Source: Cladosporium sp. IMV 00045
Lineage: Eukaryota > Ascomycota > Dothideomycetes > Cladosporiales > Cladosporiaceae
DNA length: 64,000 bases
Assembly: GCA_001931905.2 (NCBI GenBank)
Contig: MSJI02000908.1
Location: forward strand, 1-64,000
Reading direction: 5' to 3'
Shown here piece after piece: positions 1-15,142 of the stretch (position 1 is the stretch's first letter; each line of letters starts with the position of its first letter). The notes under the pieces are model-generated. The model did not search any database and was not told the origin of the DNA. It saw nothing but the letters and a program-made list of their open reading frames with translations. Position numbers and translations under genes: made by a program.

Positions 1-1655
1 GAGCAGATGTGGTGGTGGGGTAGCCAGATCCAATGTCGGAGATTCCGGTTACTGAGGGCAGGTTGGGGTACATGGCGTTGCCGTTCATGCTGCTGAGGCT
101 GGAGCGGCCGTGGCTCGACATGGGCGAGTGGCCGGAGCTGTAAGATGACACTGATGCTGGGGTCAGCGCTGGTGTGTCCAAAGCTGATGCCGAAGAAGTC
201 ATGCCAGGCATGCTGCCGGCGACACTACTCATCGTACCGGAACTAGAGTAACCCTGGTTCGAGTTCATGCTCGGAGGGCTGTTACTCGGGCGGCTATAGT
301 TTTGGTGGCTGTTGCCAAAGCCGAAGCCATCCACGGCTTGGGAGTGAACACCGGGTTGCTGCACGCCGGCAGTGGCTGCCGAGTTGCTGGTCTCGTAGAC
401 AGTGGCTTGAAGCTGCTCGAGGAAGCGGTCAATGTCTTGAAGGTCACCCTTGGAGCGAGCGTTAGGAAGCGGGAGCGAGTAGCCATGCTGGGCCATAGGG
501 CCGTGAACATTGGCTCCACCACCAGAACCGCCACCAGCGCCACCGACGTTGTAGCCACTGTTGGAGAATGCATCAATGAGGCTAGCCGTGTTGAAGCCAC
601 CGTACGAGTTGGAGTTGGACTGGTTGTTGTAGCCAGTGTTGTAGCCGTTGCCGGAAGCAACGGGGAGAGGCAGAGAGTTGCTCTGAAGCCTCTGGCCGAC
701 ATCGTAGTAGGAGCTGGGGTCGATAGCGCGACGCTTGATATCACCGAGGAAGTCATTCAGAGCCTCGATGGCGCGACGGCGGGTGTCCATGCTCTGGATG
801 TCCTGTACGTTGTTGTTGGGGTAAGAGACGGAGCCGTAGCCAGCGTACTGTGCACCGTTGGGCTGGTAGTGAGCCGCGCCGTTGGGACCACCCATCTGAG
901 GTTGGTAGTTGGGGTAGGGGTTCATTTGATCGTTAGGGCCGCCATAGTAGGAACCCGCTGTGAGCCGCGCAACCAAGTAAGCCTCCGGGTCAGAGGGAGA
1001 GTGCGACGGATACTCACGCTTCCCGTTCTGTGCACCGAGACCACCATTGCCACCGTTGGCGCGCGCTGTTGCGCCAGGTTGAGGGGAGTTCATCAAGACA
1101 CTGTCGTCAGCGTGAGTCTTCACATGCTTCTTCAGATCCTGCGGGCGTTTGAAGGCCTTGCCGCAGAAGTCGCACTTGTGCGGCTTCAAGGGCACATGGA
1201 CGCGGATGTGAGAGGTGATGTGATCACGCTTGACGGTGGTGGTGCGGCAAGCACCCCACTGACAGGTGAGGTTGAGGTTGTTGGTGCTCTTGCGACCGAC
1301 ATGGCGCTCGCAGACGTGGTCCTGGAAATTGTTAGCTGGGAAGACGTGGAAGAGAGGCTTTTGCCACCGAGTAACGAAGCATGAACACCATTTTCAGATG
1401 CAAACGCAACACATCTCGCAACGCAGAAGACTACAGGCAATGGATAGAATAACTTACGTAGAGTGCTTCGGCGCTGTCGCATCGCTCGCCGCAGCCTTGC
1501 CACTGACAGGTCAAGTTGTCAATAGTGGAGCTCTGCGCATTTTGCACAGGCTGCACCGGCGGCGAGGGCTGGCTGATGAGCTGCTGGGCCTGCTGGGCGG
1601 CCTGCTGTTGTTGCTGAGTTGCGGCCGCGACGGCCTCTGCTACAGTCTGTTCCAT
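1..1655 (-). CDS. pacC: PacC/Rim101 C2H2 transcription factor (C-terminus cut by window edge)
   Basis: Zinc-finger regulator of the ambient-pH response; in the family it is activated by proteolysis at alkaline pH and binds GCCARG in the nucleus. Exons read on the minus strand: 1655-1458, 1321-1018 and 957-1 (open at the edge), about 486 codons visible. Three C2H2 fingers are present: the first is split by intron 1 (CQWQGC ... ALY/DHVCERH), then CQWGAC...HIRVH and CDFCGKAF...HVKTH. Further on are DFLGDIKRR and [10 protein letters not shown], regions conserved around the processing part of PacC. The N-terminus is Gln-rich. I chose the Met of MEQTVAEA; an in-frame Met at 1808 would add 51 residues. 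Intron 1 is 136 bp (branch CTAAC) and intron 2 is 60 bp. The last part of the protein lies outside the window. Confidence 0.93.
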
Positions 1656-3264
1656 CTCGCTGGCGATGGGGGGGTGTTGAAGGAGGAGGTAAAGTCCTTG
1701 CCTTGGCAAGCGGTTTTCTTGGCAGATATCTCTCAAGTTCGGCTTGCTGGAGGAGCAAACACTCAGACAAAAGAGAAGAAGTAGACGCTGAACAACAGCG
1801 CAAAGCACGTGCAGCGGTCAGGAGTCGTGTGGGTGGAATAGAGCGATGGGATGGGGGTGCTGGACGATTTTTTTGCAGGCACCGGGGGGGCAAGAAGGCG
1901 AGAGAGAGGCAGTAGGAGAGCGGAAAGTCTGGGCAGCGCGCGAACCAGCGAGGGCAGCTCCTTAAGGACGACGGCGGCACGACATGGCCAGCGGGCATGG
2001 GCTTGCCGTCGCGCAGCTGTCTCGCTGCCGGTGGAAGTTCTCAAGTCCAAGTCCTTGGCTGCCCGCCCTCCCGCTAGGCCCGATTTGGATCGCTCCTGCC
2101 TTGGCGGCTTGGCGGTCTGCCTTGGCGAGTCCCTCCTTCCCCGCCTATCGGAGGAGATTGGACGACTGGCGGCTGCTTCTTGTGCCACGCGGTGTTGTCT
2201 GCACTGCTGCTTACCAGGGGAGTTGTGCTGCTCTCTCGCTCTGCCTCCAGTGCTTTGCAGCATCTCTGCTTCACATCTGCCAGTCTTCCGTCTTCCCTCT
2301 GCCACTTGGCAATTTCGCCTCTCTTTCAGAGCTGCAGGAACGCAGCACACTACCATACCCCTCAGCAAGGCCCTGCTAGTCACAGACGAGAGAGGCGAAG
2401 CGGCTTTTGTTAGAACTGAAGGTAGATAGCAGCAGCCAAGTATATTCTACAAAACAACTGCCTGACTAGCCACTCACCACGACTCTCACCCCGCCGACGA
2501 GACAACCCACGCTATCAGCATGCCACAAATCAAATCAAAAAGGCAAAACCAAATCCAGTCTCGCAAGTCACACACCCCTCGCGTCCTCACCTCATCGCCC
2601 AGAGCCAGCCAAGAATCTGGTCCGCGGTGGCGATGCATCCGTCCCGACCTCTGACTCTGGGCGAAAGAGTCAGCCAAGAGCGCTGTCCAGCGGAATCTCT
2701 TGGGTCCCGCTCCCCAAACCGCCAAGTCGCCGCCCACCCCCATCCGTCCGTTTTCTCTCCTTCTGGACGCGGATGATGAGGTGTGCTTCGCCAGCCGACC
2801 CAACCCAAAGCCTGGCTTTCTTTCTTCGTCCGAGCGCCCCGCTCGCTCATTTGCTGTGCGCTGCGCTCAGCTCTAATCTCTCTGCACCCAACTGCGCCTC
2901 GTTCAATGTCTTTTGCGTGCCTCCGCGGCGTTATGCCCTGCTTTCCAACCACTCGTGGCCGTCTCTCTCTCATAAACCTGAGCCTGTTCGTCAACCGCGC
3001 GCCCCGGTCGAGGTCGGCTGGTTCCAGCGCACTCTCGCATGTCGTGTCAGCCCTGTCAGTTCGAACCTGTCCGATTTGTGTGCCGCACGCGTCACCGTTA
3101 GTCGGTTGGTTCGCCCAGTCGTTGACGATGGAGACCGCGTGCGGGCGTCTTCCTAAATGCGGGCGTGTGCGGGTTTTGCGGGTTGGCGGGAGCCCACTTT
3201 CTCGCACGCCATTCTCACGTGGATGGACGAGAGTTGACCTAGCAGCGTGCGGCGCCATGTGTGT
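1656..3264. other. pacC upstream region without a gene
   Basis: GC-rich leader and promoter region of pacC. Open frames on both strands (for example 2587-3309 minus) are Arg/Pro/Ser-rich, have no recognisable domain and overlap each other, so I do not call genes. The content I can support is the PacC-site cluster. Base composition is normal right up to the transposon edge. Confidence 0.6.
1702..2816. promoter_or_regulatory. Cluster of PacC core sites upstream of pacC
   Basis: The PacC core GCCARG or its reverse occurs eleven times: CTTGGC at 1702, 1718, 2054, 2100, 2108, 2121 and 2305; GCCAAG at 2608, 2673 and 2721; CCTGGC at 2811. Three copies sit within 27 bp at 2100-2126. About one would be expected per kilobase by chance. 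This suggests self-regulation of pacC, which is an inference; autoregulation is known in the family. Confidence 0.6.
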
Positions 3265-5576
3265 ATTATGCGTAGTGATGTTGATCAACAGGCCTCCGAG
3301 ATAAATCAACCGTTGATATTGATTTATCCGTTATTAACGTTATTATTAATATAAGAGAGGGGTCTTAGTATCAATAGATCGTCGATCTCATTATTTATTT
3401 ATTATCTATATAAGCATCTTAATTAATAAGTTCATTAAACTAGCCTATCTTATCTAAACTAAGTGGTTTAAATACTATATCTATATCTATCTCATCCTTA
3501 GCCTTAGGTAATTAATCTTCGTAGTATTCCTTATTACTAGCCTATTAATTACTAGCCTCTTTACGTATCCTAAGGTTCTAATAGATATAGATAAGCTTAT
3601 TTACCGTATTATAATAAAGCCTATTTCTACGTAGATTATAGATAAACGAATAGGCTAACTAATTACGCTCTATAGCACCTATTATAGGTACTATTACTAA
3701 TAAAAGAATAGCTAATTAAGTGAGTTTAGGATAAGATAAGCCGTAGATTAACTCCTACTATTAGATTAGTATTATTATTAAGGTATATACCTATTTAAAA
3801 TCACTATTAAAGGGGTACCTCCTTATACGTAGGTAGTATAGTAGGCTATAGATAGCTAAGGCCTTTAGCTAGTCGTTATTATAGTAGGTTATTAAGAAGG
3901 GCTATAGGGTCTTTATTTAGTTATTAGTAACCTTAATCGAAGGCCTCTTATTACGCTCCTAGGGGTTATAAAGGAAGGCGATAGTTATTAAAGGATAATA
4001 TAGCCTATTAAAGCGGTATTTAATAATCTCGCCTATCTTACCTACTTTAAATAGGCTAGTCTTAAAGTACTAGTACCTTAGCTAGCTAAGATTAGCGTAG
4101 ATATAAGATAAGCGAGGCTAGTCGCTTTTAAGGGTAATAGTAACCTTTTAAAAGGGCTCTAAGATAGCCTTAATTTAACTACTAAGGTCCTAAAAGGAGG
4201 GTTTAATAATCTTATTCCTTACTACCTCCTAAGAGACCTATTTATTAGGTCTAGGCCTACTACTAAGGATATTATTACTAAAGGTAATAGCCTAAAGTAA
4301 GGTCCTATTTATAGTAATAGATCTTACGTAATATAGCCTGCCTTACTATCGTATATTACTAGGCAGCTAGATTGCCTTATATTTAAGGCCTTACGTAGTT
4401 ATAATATAGATTAATAAGGCTATAGCTATCGGATAGGCCTTAAAGTACCGTACTACGGCCTTAACTTTATTAAAGGCCTTAGATAAGGCCTATAAGGCCT
4501 TAAATAGATTACTAACTAATAAGGCTAATTAGTAGGTATTATAACCGAGTATAATAAGGCCTAGATACTCCTATTAAACTAGCGTAGCTACGGAGGTTAT
4601 ATTTAAGGCATTATCCGTAGTTAAACCGATTACTCGCTCGTAGCCTAGCTCTTTAATTATCGTTATAATGCCCTTAGCTAGCTAGTCGGCTATATACCTA
4701 TTCCCTTTCGGCCTCTTCTAATTTAATAAAGTAGGTAGATATAGGAGTAGCTACTAGGTAGTTAACTATTAATTCACTACGTAGATTAGACTATCTATCC
4801 GTAAGAAGGGTGATTTAGTAGCTTTACTAGATTACTAGCTACGTAGCCTCGTAGATCTCGTCGTAGGTAGTATTTAGAAGCGTAGTAGATAGCTAATAGC
4901 GTAAAGGAGGCGTAAATATAGGCCTAAGAGTATTTATAAACGACCTAAATAGGTTATTATCTATAGTATTTAAAGGGAGGCTATAGCCGTAGATCTAGCG
5001 TACGTAGGCTTTAGTATACCGAGCGTGCTTAGTAGGAGTAAGGCGGTTAAAGGGCTAAGGCCTAGGCCTATACCTATACCCTTAAGGTACCTATTACTCC
5101 TATAGAGGCCGCTTTAGCTAATAAATAGGTAGGAGGTCCTTAGGTAGTATAGGGTAGCGTAAGAGGTAATAAATTATACGCTCTTTATTAATTAAGAACT
5201 AGCTATACTAGTAGTATTTATAGGTGATTTAGGGCTAGGATTTGCCTTCTACTACGCTCCTAGTTACTTCCTCCTAGTATATATCCGCTTACCTAGATCT
5301 TTTTATAGATAAAGTAGCTAAGTTCTAATTAAAAAAGATAGTAATTTAATATTATATTAGTAGAGATATTTATTATTTAAATAGTAGGTAGAAATAACCT
5401 ATATACTAGCTTTCTATTACTTTAGCGGCCCTAGGCTAGTATAGGTAATATTCGCTTATACCTTCCTAGATAGGCTAAGCCCCTATTATTAATAAGTTGA
5501 GATAGCTTGTTTAATAACCGTTGATTAACGAGTTATTGATCAACGGTTGATGTTGATTTGCATCACTAATTATGCG
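3265..5576 (-). mobile_element. RIP-degraded hAT DNA transposon with intact 8-bp target duplication
   Basis: The element runs 3273-5568 (2,296 bp) between perfect 8-bp direct repeats ATTATGCG at 3265-3272 and 5569-5576. Both ends begin TAGTGATG in inverted orientation, and the match extends imperfectly to ATCAAC (14 of 17 positions). The interior is very TpA-rich with few CpA/TpG, the signature of RIP, and has no open frame over 60 codons. Reading through stops on the minus strand still shows a hAT transposase: TTDNALN near 4607-4621, then a YNTY.LALL stretch near 4500-4560, and the C-terminal dimerisation block ERN.LAYSFIYNLRRNRL near 3600-3670. A DUF659-type hAT is my best reading. An 8-bp duplication fits the superfamily. 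The copy cannot encode an active protein. Confidence 0.9.
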
Positions 5577-6914
5577 TCATTTTATCTGGCCTTCGTTTCG
5601 ATAGGGCGCTCTCGCCCTCGCCGTGGACGCTACTACCGTCATGCCTAACCTCATACTCGTCCCTCGTTCCGCTAGCAGGTCTGCAAGAAGGCTAGAGGGA
5701 GGAGGAACAACGCAGCCTTACGCGATCCGGGCACGAACCCAAAGGGACAGCCCTGTAGATCCACACTTGAAGATCTTGTTTGACACGTCGCACATGATCG
5801 AGGGTAAGGTGGGCGTGAACGAGTGATGAGAAGCTCGTGTAGTCCGTTTGCCGAGCCTAGCTCTCTTCTTGTTGATATTCCAACGCATCATGCAGGAAGG
5901 CTAAGGCTGAGAAGGCTGAGAAGGCTGAACCCAGCGGCAAGTATCGTGATCAGGTGGTCCTGTTGTTCCCTCCCTTACGTCCCACAACAAATGTACAACA
6001 TGTCTTTGGAAGGGATGCAAACGAGGTAAATATCCCAAGACCACGCATATTTCATCTCGAACGAACACCCCCTTCTCCCTCATCTCCCAGTCTCATGGCA
6101 TGTATCTCACCAAGAAAAATCGTGGCAGTGTCTCCTAGTTCCCCTTGGATCGTTCGGTCCTATTCTATATTGTGCTGTTGTCATGGAACTAGCCGTCGGC
6201 AAGAAAAGCAAGAACCGGTTTACATCATGTTCCCGGTGTCAAGACATATTGGCAACGTGGGACGTCGCTTTGTCATGAACGAAGTCTTGTCATTCAATCC
6301 CCCGTCGTTGTCTTTTCGTTGTTTTGTGTTGAATTAATTGGCGTGGCTGTTGGGGAAGTTTTGCTTTCTCTTGGTACGAGAGAGGTAGACGAGTCTCGTG
6401 GCAGTCGGGTCTCACTATTTGAGGTTCTTGTTTTCGTTCTTGAGAAATATGGCTGTGTCGGTTCTGGCACCCTGTCCGCTCGATCGTCAGAACTTGCGTA
6501 TTCTTTCGTTTCCCGGCGTCGCCTGCTGGTAGGTTTCTGTGTTGATATCATTGGCATGGTTGTTGGGGACGTCTGGTGTCTCTACATGTAGGTATGAGAG
6601 CGTCAACGATCTCGTTCTATGAGTTCTGATTTGAGCATTGAGAAAGGAGAGAAAATAGGGCTAAATCAACCGGTTTACGGCTTCCTGTCTGCACGATTGT
6701 CAGGCCAGATTTATGCAGTCTCGTTATCTGTGCTATATTCGATTCTACCAGTCCAGACCAAATGAACCCGACGCTCGAGCAACTCACACACACAGAACCT
6801 CAACACAGCAAGCAGGACATTTTCTCGAGAACTTTCGAATCTAGCATGACGATTAAAAATCAATTCCTTCAAAATCTCAATTACACATCCTAACCATACA
6901 AACTCCCCCCAATC
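5577..6914. other. Intergenic region between the transposon and KRI1
   Basis: No gene recognised. Short frames (for example 5954-6337 plus) lack domains. It contains short AAGGCTGAG repeats near 5896-5930 and the diverged 213-bp tandem duplication listed separately. Confidence 0.6.
6326..6715. repeat. Diverged tandem duplication, 213-bp period
   Basis: GTGTTGAATTAATTGGCGTG at 6326 is matched by GTGTTGATATCATTGGCATG at 6539, and GATCGTCAG at 6482 by GATTGTCAG at 6695; both pairs are 213 bp apart. Similarity continues between these points with small indels (GGTACGAGAG against GGTATGAGAG). Both units are non-coding as far as I can see. Differences include C/T changes, so mild RIP of an old duplication is possible but unproven. 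Confidence 0.7.
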
Positions 6915-8810
6915 TTAAGCCTCAACCTCCTTCGCCTTACGCTTCTTGCTCCTCTTCTTCTTCCTCGCGCCATCCTTGACATTCCCATTCTCGCCTTTCG
7001 CAACCTCCTGCTCCGCGGCCTGACCACCCTCGTCTCCCAGAACATACTCAAACCCACCCTCAGGTGCATCAGGCTTGCCGAAAGTGTCCTTGCGCCACTG
7101 GCGCAGACGGCCTTTCTTGGACAACTTCTTCGCCTCCTTCGCCTTGCGCTCCGGGTCGCGCCACGTCGCCATCTTCTTCAGACCCGCGAACTGGTTGAGG
7201 GCCGAGTCGTCGGCGAACAGGATGTCGCGCGCGCTGAGGCCGAAGGACGTGGGTGATGTTTCGCGGTAGCGGAAGCCGGTGACGGGCGCTTTGGAGCCGG
7301 TCGCCAGAGCAGGGTGCGCGAGGGGCAGGGAGGCGTCGACCATCTCCTCGATGGCGCGGCGTTCTTTGCGAGAGGCGCGCTTTGCTTCAGCCTTCTCTTT
7401 CAAGCGGTCTTTCTTTGTCTTGCGCTTCTTGCCCTCGCCTTGCTCTGAGCCACTTTCATCCTCGTCGGCGTTGATGGGCGCTCCGCCGTCTTCTTCGTCG
7501 TCGGAAGAGAGGGTGTATTTGCGGGCTTCCTCGTCCTCGAATTCGGGGACGAGATCCTTGATGTCAATGTCGTCGTCCCACTTGGGCTTCTTGGGCTTGT
7601 GTTTCTTGCCATCCGCGCCGTCCATTTCAACGTCCGAGCCTTGACCCTCGTCAACGGCGTAGTAGTCCTCGCCGAAGCGTCTCTGCATCTCCTTGTCCCA
7701 CTGGCTGTCGTCGAAATCGCCTTCGATGACATCCCGCCATTGATCGATGTCAACGTCCTTGCCGCGCAAGCCAGCAGCCTCCCTGATCTTCTTGACCTTC
7801 TCTTCCGCCTCCTCGATCTTGAGTTTGCGCAGTCTAGCGCGGTCCTCTTCGCGCTCCAATCTCTCAGCCTCCTTCTTCTGGCGTTCCTTCTCTCTGGCAG
7901 CTTTCCTGCCACTGACCTCGTCGCGCCTGACAGAGTACTTGCCGACGTCACGAGAGAAGGTCTGCAGCTTCTCGTTGGAGAGAGCAGGGTCTTCAAAACG
8001 CATGTTGTAGCCCTCCTCGAAAGCATCAGCACGAGCCTCATCCTCGCTGTCATCTGAATCGAATGCCTGTTGGTTTGTGCCTGGAGCGCGCCAGGCCTGC
8101 GCGGCCATGAAGTTCGAAAGGTAGTTTTCAGGATCCTTGTCGGCCGCTGCGATGTCATCTTCGGTGAGCTTCTTGGCCTTCTTGCTCTGGGTAGCAGGCA
8201 CAGAGTCGTGCGCGCCCTTGGCTTTGGGCTTGAAGTCGTCCTCGGAGTCGGCATCCTCATCCTCGCCGTCCGCCAGGGCATGCATCTGTCCGACGACCTG
8301 TCGGCGCAGCGCATCCTGCTCCTGGTTGTATGTCTGTGGCACGTCTTTGTCCTCCTCTTCGCCGGTGTAGCCAGAGAGAAGGTTTTGGCGGTGGTAGTCT
8401 TGCAGGGTCATGGCCTTTTCTTTCTTTTCCTTAGGAACATTCTCGGGATCGAACTCCTTGTAAAACTTGATCTTCTCATCGTACACTCTCGGGTCCTTGT
8501 TCTTGATCGCATTGAGGGTAGCGAAAATTTCCTGATCGAGGTCTGCGGTGACCAGGTCGGCATCGTCGTCCTCAGACTCGTCGGTGGAAGATTCTTCCGA
8601 CTCCTCGTCGGGCGCTCCCTTTCCGTATCTCTCCTCGAGGCGGTGCAGGTCCGCGCGCTTGTTGTTGTGCTCAAAGCGCTTCGCGTACTCGTCGTTGATT
8701 TTGAAGTGAGCTTTGTTCGAGCTCTTGGGCAGCTTCACGCCTTCGTTGTCGCTACCGTCCGACTCGCTGTCGGACAGCAGTTTGGTGCGCTTTGCAGGGC
8801 GCTCCGCCAT
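6915..8810 (-). CDS. KRI1: KRI1-like 40S ribosome biogenesis factor
   Basis: Single-exon gene for a 631-residue, highly charged nucleolar protein. Kri1 works with Krr1 in making the small ribosomal subunit. Seen in the sequence: an acidic N-terminus (LLSDSESDGSDNEG), the conserved KINDEYAKRFEHNNKR block, a long charged coiled-coil-like middle (residues about 290-350), and the C-terminal KRI1 domain (FRYRETSPTSFGLSARDILF, then MATWRDPERKAK and KKGRLRQWRKDTFG). It ends in a Lys-rich KKKRSKKRKAKE tail typical of nucleolar proteins. It is transcribed away from DBP8, with 280 bp between the start codons. Length fits the family. Confidence 0.92.
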   Translation of the reverse strand: MAERPAKRTKLLSDSESDGSDNEGVKLPKSSNKAHFKINDEYAKRFEHNNKRADLHRLEERYGKGAPDEESEESSTDESEDDDADLVTADLDQEIFATLNAIKNKDPRVYDEKIKFYKEFDPENVPKEKKEKAMTLQDYHRQNLLSGYTGEEEDKDVPQTYNQEQDALRRQVVGQMHALADGEDEDADSEDDFKPKAKGAHDSVPATQSKKAKKLTEDDIAAADKDPENYLSNFMAAQAWRAPGTNQQAFDSDDSEDEARADAFEEGYNMRFEDPALSNEKLQTFSRDVGKYSVRRDEVSGRKAAREKERQKKEAERLEREEDRARLRKLKIEEAEEKVKKIREAAGLRGKDVDIDQWRDVIEGDFDDSQWDKEMQRRFGEDYYAVDEGQGSDVEMDGADGKKHKPKKPKWDDDIDIKDLVPEFEDEEARKYTLSSDDEEDGGAPINADEDESGSEQGEGKKRKTKKDRLKEKAEAKRASRKERRAIEEMVDASLPLAHPALATGSKAPVTGFRYRETSPTSFGLSARDILFADDSALNQFAGLKKMATWRDPERKAKEAKKLSKKGRLRQWRKDTFGKPDAPEGGFEYVLGDEGGQAAEQEVAKGENGNVKDGARKKKRSKKRKAKEVEA

Positions 8811-9090
8811 GATTGTGGTCTTGTGTTGTCAAGAATGAACACGGGGTAGAGATGATGTTAACAACAATTTTGGTATAGTGAAGTTTACTTTCAAGAAGTT
8901 TGGTTGCGCCTGTCAAGCAAGAGGGACTAGAATTTGCGGCCAGGCTTTTGCGGGCGATCTCTGAAGAAAACCTCAGGGCTGGCTTTTGCCAAGCGCGATC
9001 CTCACCTTTCAATCTCGCCTGTCCAGGAAAAGAAAAAGATATAGAAAAAAGAATCGCCAACCAACTGCGAGTGCAGTGAATCGCACAACA
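8811..9090. promoter_or_regulatory. Shared promoter region of KRI1 and DBP8
   Basis: The 280 bp between two opposed start codons must hold both promoters. I could not identify clean RRPE or PAC elements, so co-regulation is inferred only from the arrangement and from both genes acting in 40S biogenesis. Confidence 0.55.
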
Positions 9091-10665
9091 ATGTCTTCCT
9101 CGGATTCAGAAAGCGACGACGTGCGCGACTTTGAAGATGCACAGCTCGAGAACGACCGTCCGCAAAAGCGAAGAAGAGTATCTGCGGACGCCGGAGATCT
9201 AGATCAAGAAGACGACTTCAAGCCAGCACCCATGCCCAGCGAGGGACTCTCCAGGATCAAAGCGAAAAAGGACGTTCCCAAGCCTACGCCCAAAGACGAC
9301 AACGCACCAGCAGCGGTGGAAGAGGCCGCCTCAGCATCCATTGCCGCCGCTACCGACCAGGGCGAGACAGCCACTTTCGCCACGCTCGGAGTCGATCCAT
9401 GGCTGATCAAATCGCTGGCCAGCATGGCCATTCACCGACCTACCAGGATTCAGAAAGCCTCTATCCCGGAGATCATCGCTGGGAAGGACTGCATCGGTGG
9501 CTCGCGAACCGGTTCCGGAAAGACGGTTGCGTTCGCCGTGCCGATTCTGCAGCAGTGGGCTAGAGACCCCATGGGTATCTTTGGTGTGATTCTGACGCCT
9601 ACGCGAGAGCTAGCTCTCCAACTGTACGAGCAGTTCGTCGCGATCGGAGCCAGCCAGGGGATCAAATGCGTGCTCGTCACAGGTGGCGCAGATATGAGGA
9701 CGCAAGCTCTCGACCTCGCAAAACGACCGCATCTCGTGATTGCCACGCCTGGCCGTTTGGCCGATCACATTGAAGTTTCGGGCGAGGACACCATCAAAGG
9801 TCTCAGGCGAGTGAGATACGTAGTCATGGACGAAGCCGACCGCCTCCTCGCCTCAGGCAAAGGCAGCATGCTCCCAGCCGTTCAGACCTGCCTCGGCGCC
9901 ATGCCCAAAGCCTCCGAAAGACAGACCTGTCTCTTCACCGCCACCGTCACGCCCGAAGTCCGCGCTCTCAAAGACATGCCCCGTCCCAAGACTCGACCAC
10001 CCGTGTTCGTCTGCGAAGTCGACATCGACAAGCTCGCCATCCCCTCAACCCTGCAGCAGACCTACCAGCTGGTCAACGTCGTGCACAAAGAGAAGTACCT
10101 GCACGTCTTGCTGCTCACTCCCCTGAACGTCGAGAAATCCACCATCATCTTCTGCAACCGCACCAGCACCGCGAACCTGCTTGAGTACATGCTACGCCTG
10201 CTCGACCACCGAGTAACCTCGCTCCACTCCGGTCTACAGCAAGGCCAGCGTGTCAACAACCTGGCCCGCTTCCGCGCTGGTGCAGCTCGCATTCTCGTCG
10301 CTACTGACGTCGCGGCTCGTGGTCTCGACATTCCAGACGTAGGCCTCGTCGTCAACTACGACTTACCGCGTGATCCAGACGACTACATCCACCGTGTCGG
10401 ACGTACCGCGCGTGCCGGCAGGAAGGGTACTTCCATCAGCATGGTGGGACAGCGAGACGTTGAGCTGGTGCAGACGATTGAGGCCAGAGTGGGACGGCCC
10501 ATGGAGGAGTACGAGGAAGACAAGGTCAGCGTGGAAAGCCGGGTGGTTAGAGACGCCCTCAATATCGTGGGTGAGAAGAAGAGGGAAGCTCTGTTGGGTA
10601 TCGAAGAAGGGAGGGACGTTACTGGCAAACGCAGAAGAGGTGGAGAGAGGGCAATCCAAGCATAG
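9091..10665 (+). CDS. DBP8: DEAD-box RNA helicase Dbp8
   Basis: ATP-dependent RNA helicase of 524 residues, acting in early 18S rRNA processing in the nucleolus. The start is the ATG in ACAACAATG followed by [10 protein letters not shown]; the frame extends upstream only without an ATG. Motifs in order: Q motif ([11 protein letters not shown] ... RPTRIQ, from about residue 96), Walker A SRTGSGKT (about 138-145), [21 protein letters not shown] (about 247-250), TAT in place of the usual SAT (about 283), [12 protein letters not shown] and [10 protein letters not shown] (about 434). The SRTGSGKT form and short C-terminus ([15 protein letters not shown]) point to Dbp8 among the DEAD-box group. It diverges from KRI1, another 40S factor. 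Confidence 0.93.
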   Translation: MSSSDSESDDVRDFEDAQLENDRPQKRRRVSADAGDLDQEDDFKPAPMPSEGLSRIKAKKDVPKPTPKDDNAPAAVEEAASASIAAATDQGETATFATLGVDPWLIKSLASMAIHRPTRIQKASIPEIIAGKDCIGGSRTGSGKTVAFAVPILQQWARDPMGIFGVILTPTRELALQLYEQFVAIGASQGIKCVLVTGGADMRTQALDLAKRPHLVIATPGRLADHIEVSGEDTIKGLRRVRYVVMDEADRLLASGKGSMLPAVQTCLGAMPKASERQTCLFTATVTPEVRALKDMPRPKTRPPVFVCEVDIDKLAIPSTLQQTYQLVNVVHKEKYLHVLLLTPLNVEKSTIIFCNRTSTANLLEYMLRLLDHRVTSLHSGLQQGQRVNNLARFRAGAARILVATDVAARGLDIPDVGLVVNYDLPRDPDDYIHRVGRTARAGRKGTSISMVGQRDVELVQTIEARVGRPMEEYEEDKVSVESRVVRDALNIVGEKKREALLGIEEGRDVTGKRRRGGERAIQA

Positions 10666-11302
10666 AACAATTACACACAGACCGTCCAACAGCAGTTTCA
10701 GCTGCATAATTTCCGACAACAATTTCTAATTGCATAAGCAAATATGTTTACTGTCATTCCATGCATTAGATCCTATGGTACTTGCTTGTGTTCCATCAGT
10801 GCAAGTCCATGACATGGCTACACATGCATAACAGGTCACAAGTAGAATGGTTATGCTGTGGACCACAAGGCCGCAACGAGGCATGAACATCTAAACATAG
10901 GAGGCAGTGATGCACATACAACAGAGTATGCCAACGTGACCGACACTCCAAAACCCACATGAGACACTCCAGCGAGCAGGACGCTTCGACGGGCACAAGT
11001 CACACGATGGCACACATATGATAGAACGGCACAGGTATGGTCACTCTCAGACATTTTTGATTTAGCTGAAAGCTGAAATCTAAGCTAAAGGCAGGTCAAT
11101 TCGCTCGATGGCATAGGACCATCGCAAACTGCCATCGACATCGCTTCGTGATTTTCATGCAGGAGGAACAAAGGAAAGAGTTTTTTGTCGAATTGTTTTT
11201 CAGTTCATACACACACTACCCAACCGACAACGACAGTGTGTGCAGGTATCACAAGGAAATAGAAAAGGTCATGATCATGCTTCCGCAACGTCATGAACTA
11301 AT
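10666..11302. other. Convergent 3' region of DBP8 and TEF1
   Basis: About 640 bp between two genes that end toward each other. Presumably the two 3' UTRs; no gene recognised. Confidence 0.7.

Positions 11303-15142
<3,840 letters not shown>

Noticed and set aside
302..1384. 360-codon open frame on the plus strand
   Set aside because: It is antisense to pacC exons whose zinc fingers are unmistakable; a shadow frame.
1656..1808. Longer PacC start at 1808
   Set aside because: The added residues are hydrophobic and unlike PacC N-termini; kept only as an alternative.
2587..3309. 240-codon open frame on the minus strand
   Set aside because: Arg/Pro-rich, overlaps other open frames and runs into the transposon end; no family resemblance.
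8070..8849. 259-codon open frame on the plus strand
   Set aside because: Antisense to KRI1 and without any recognisable domain.
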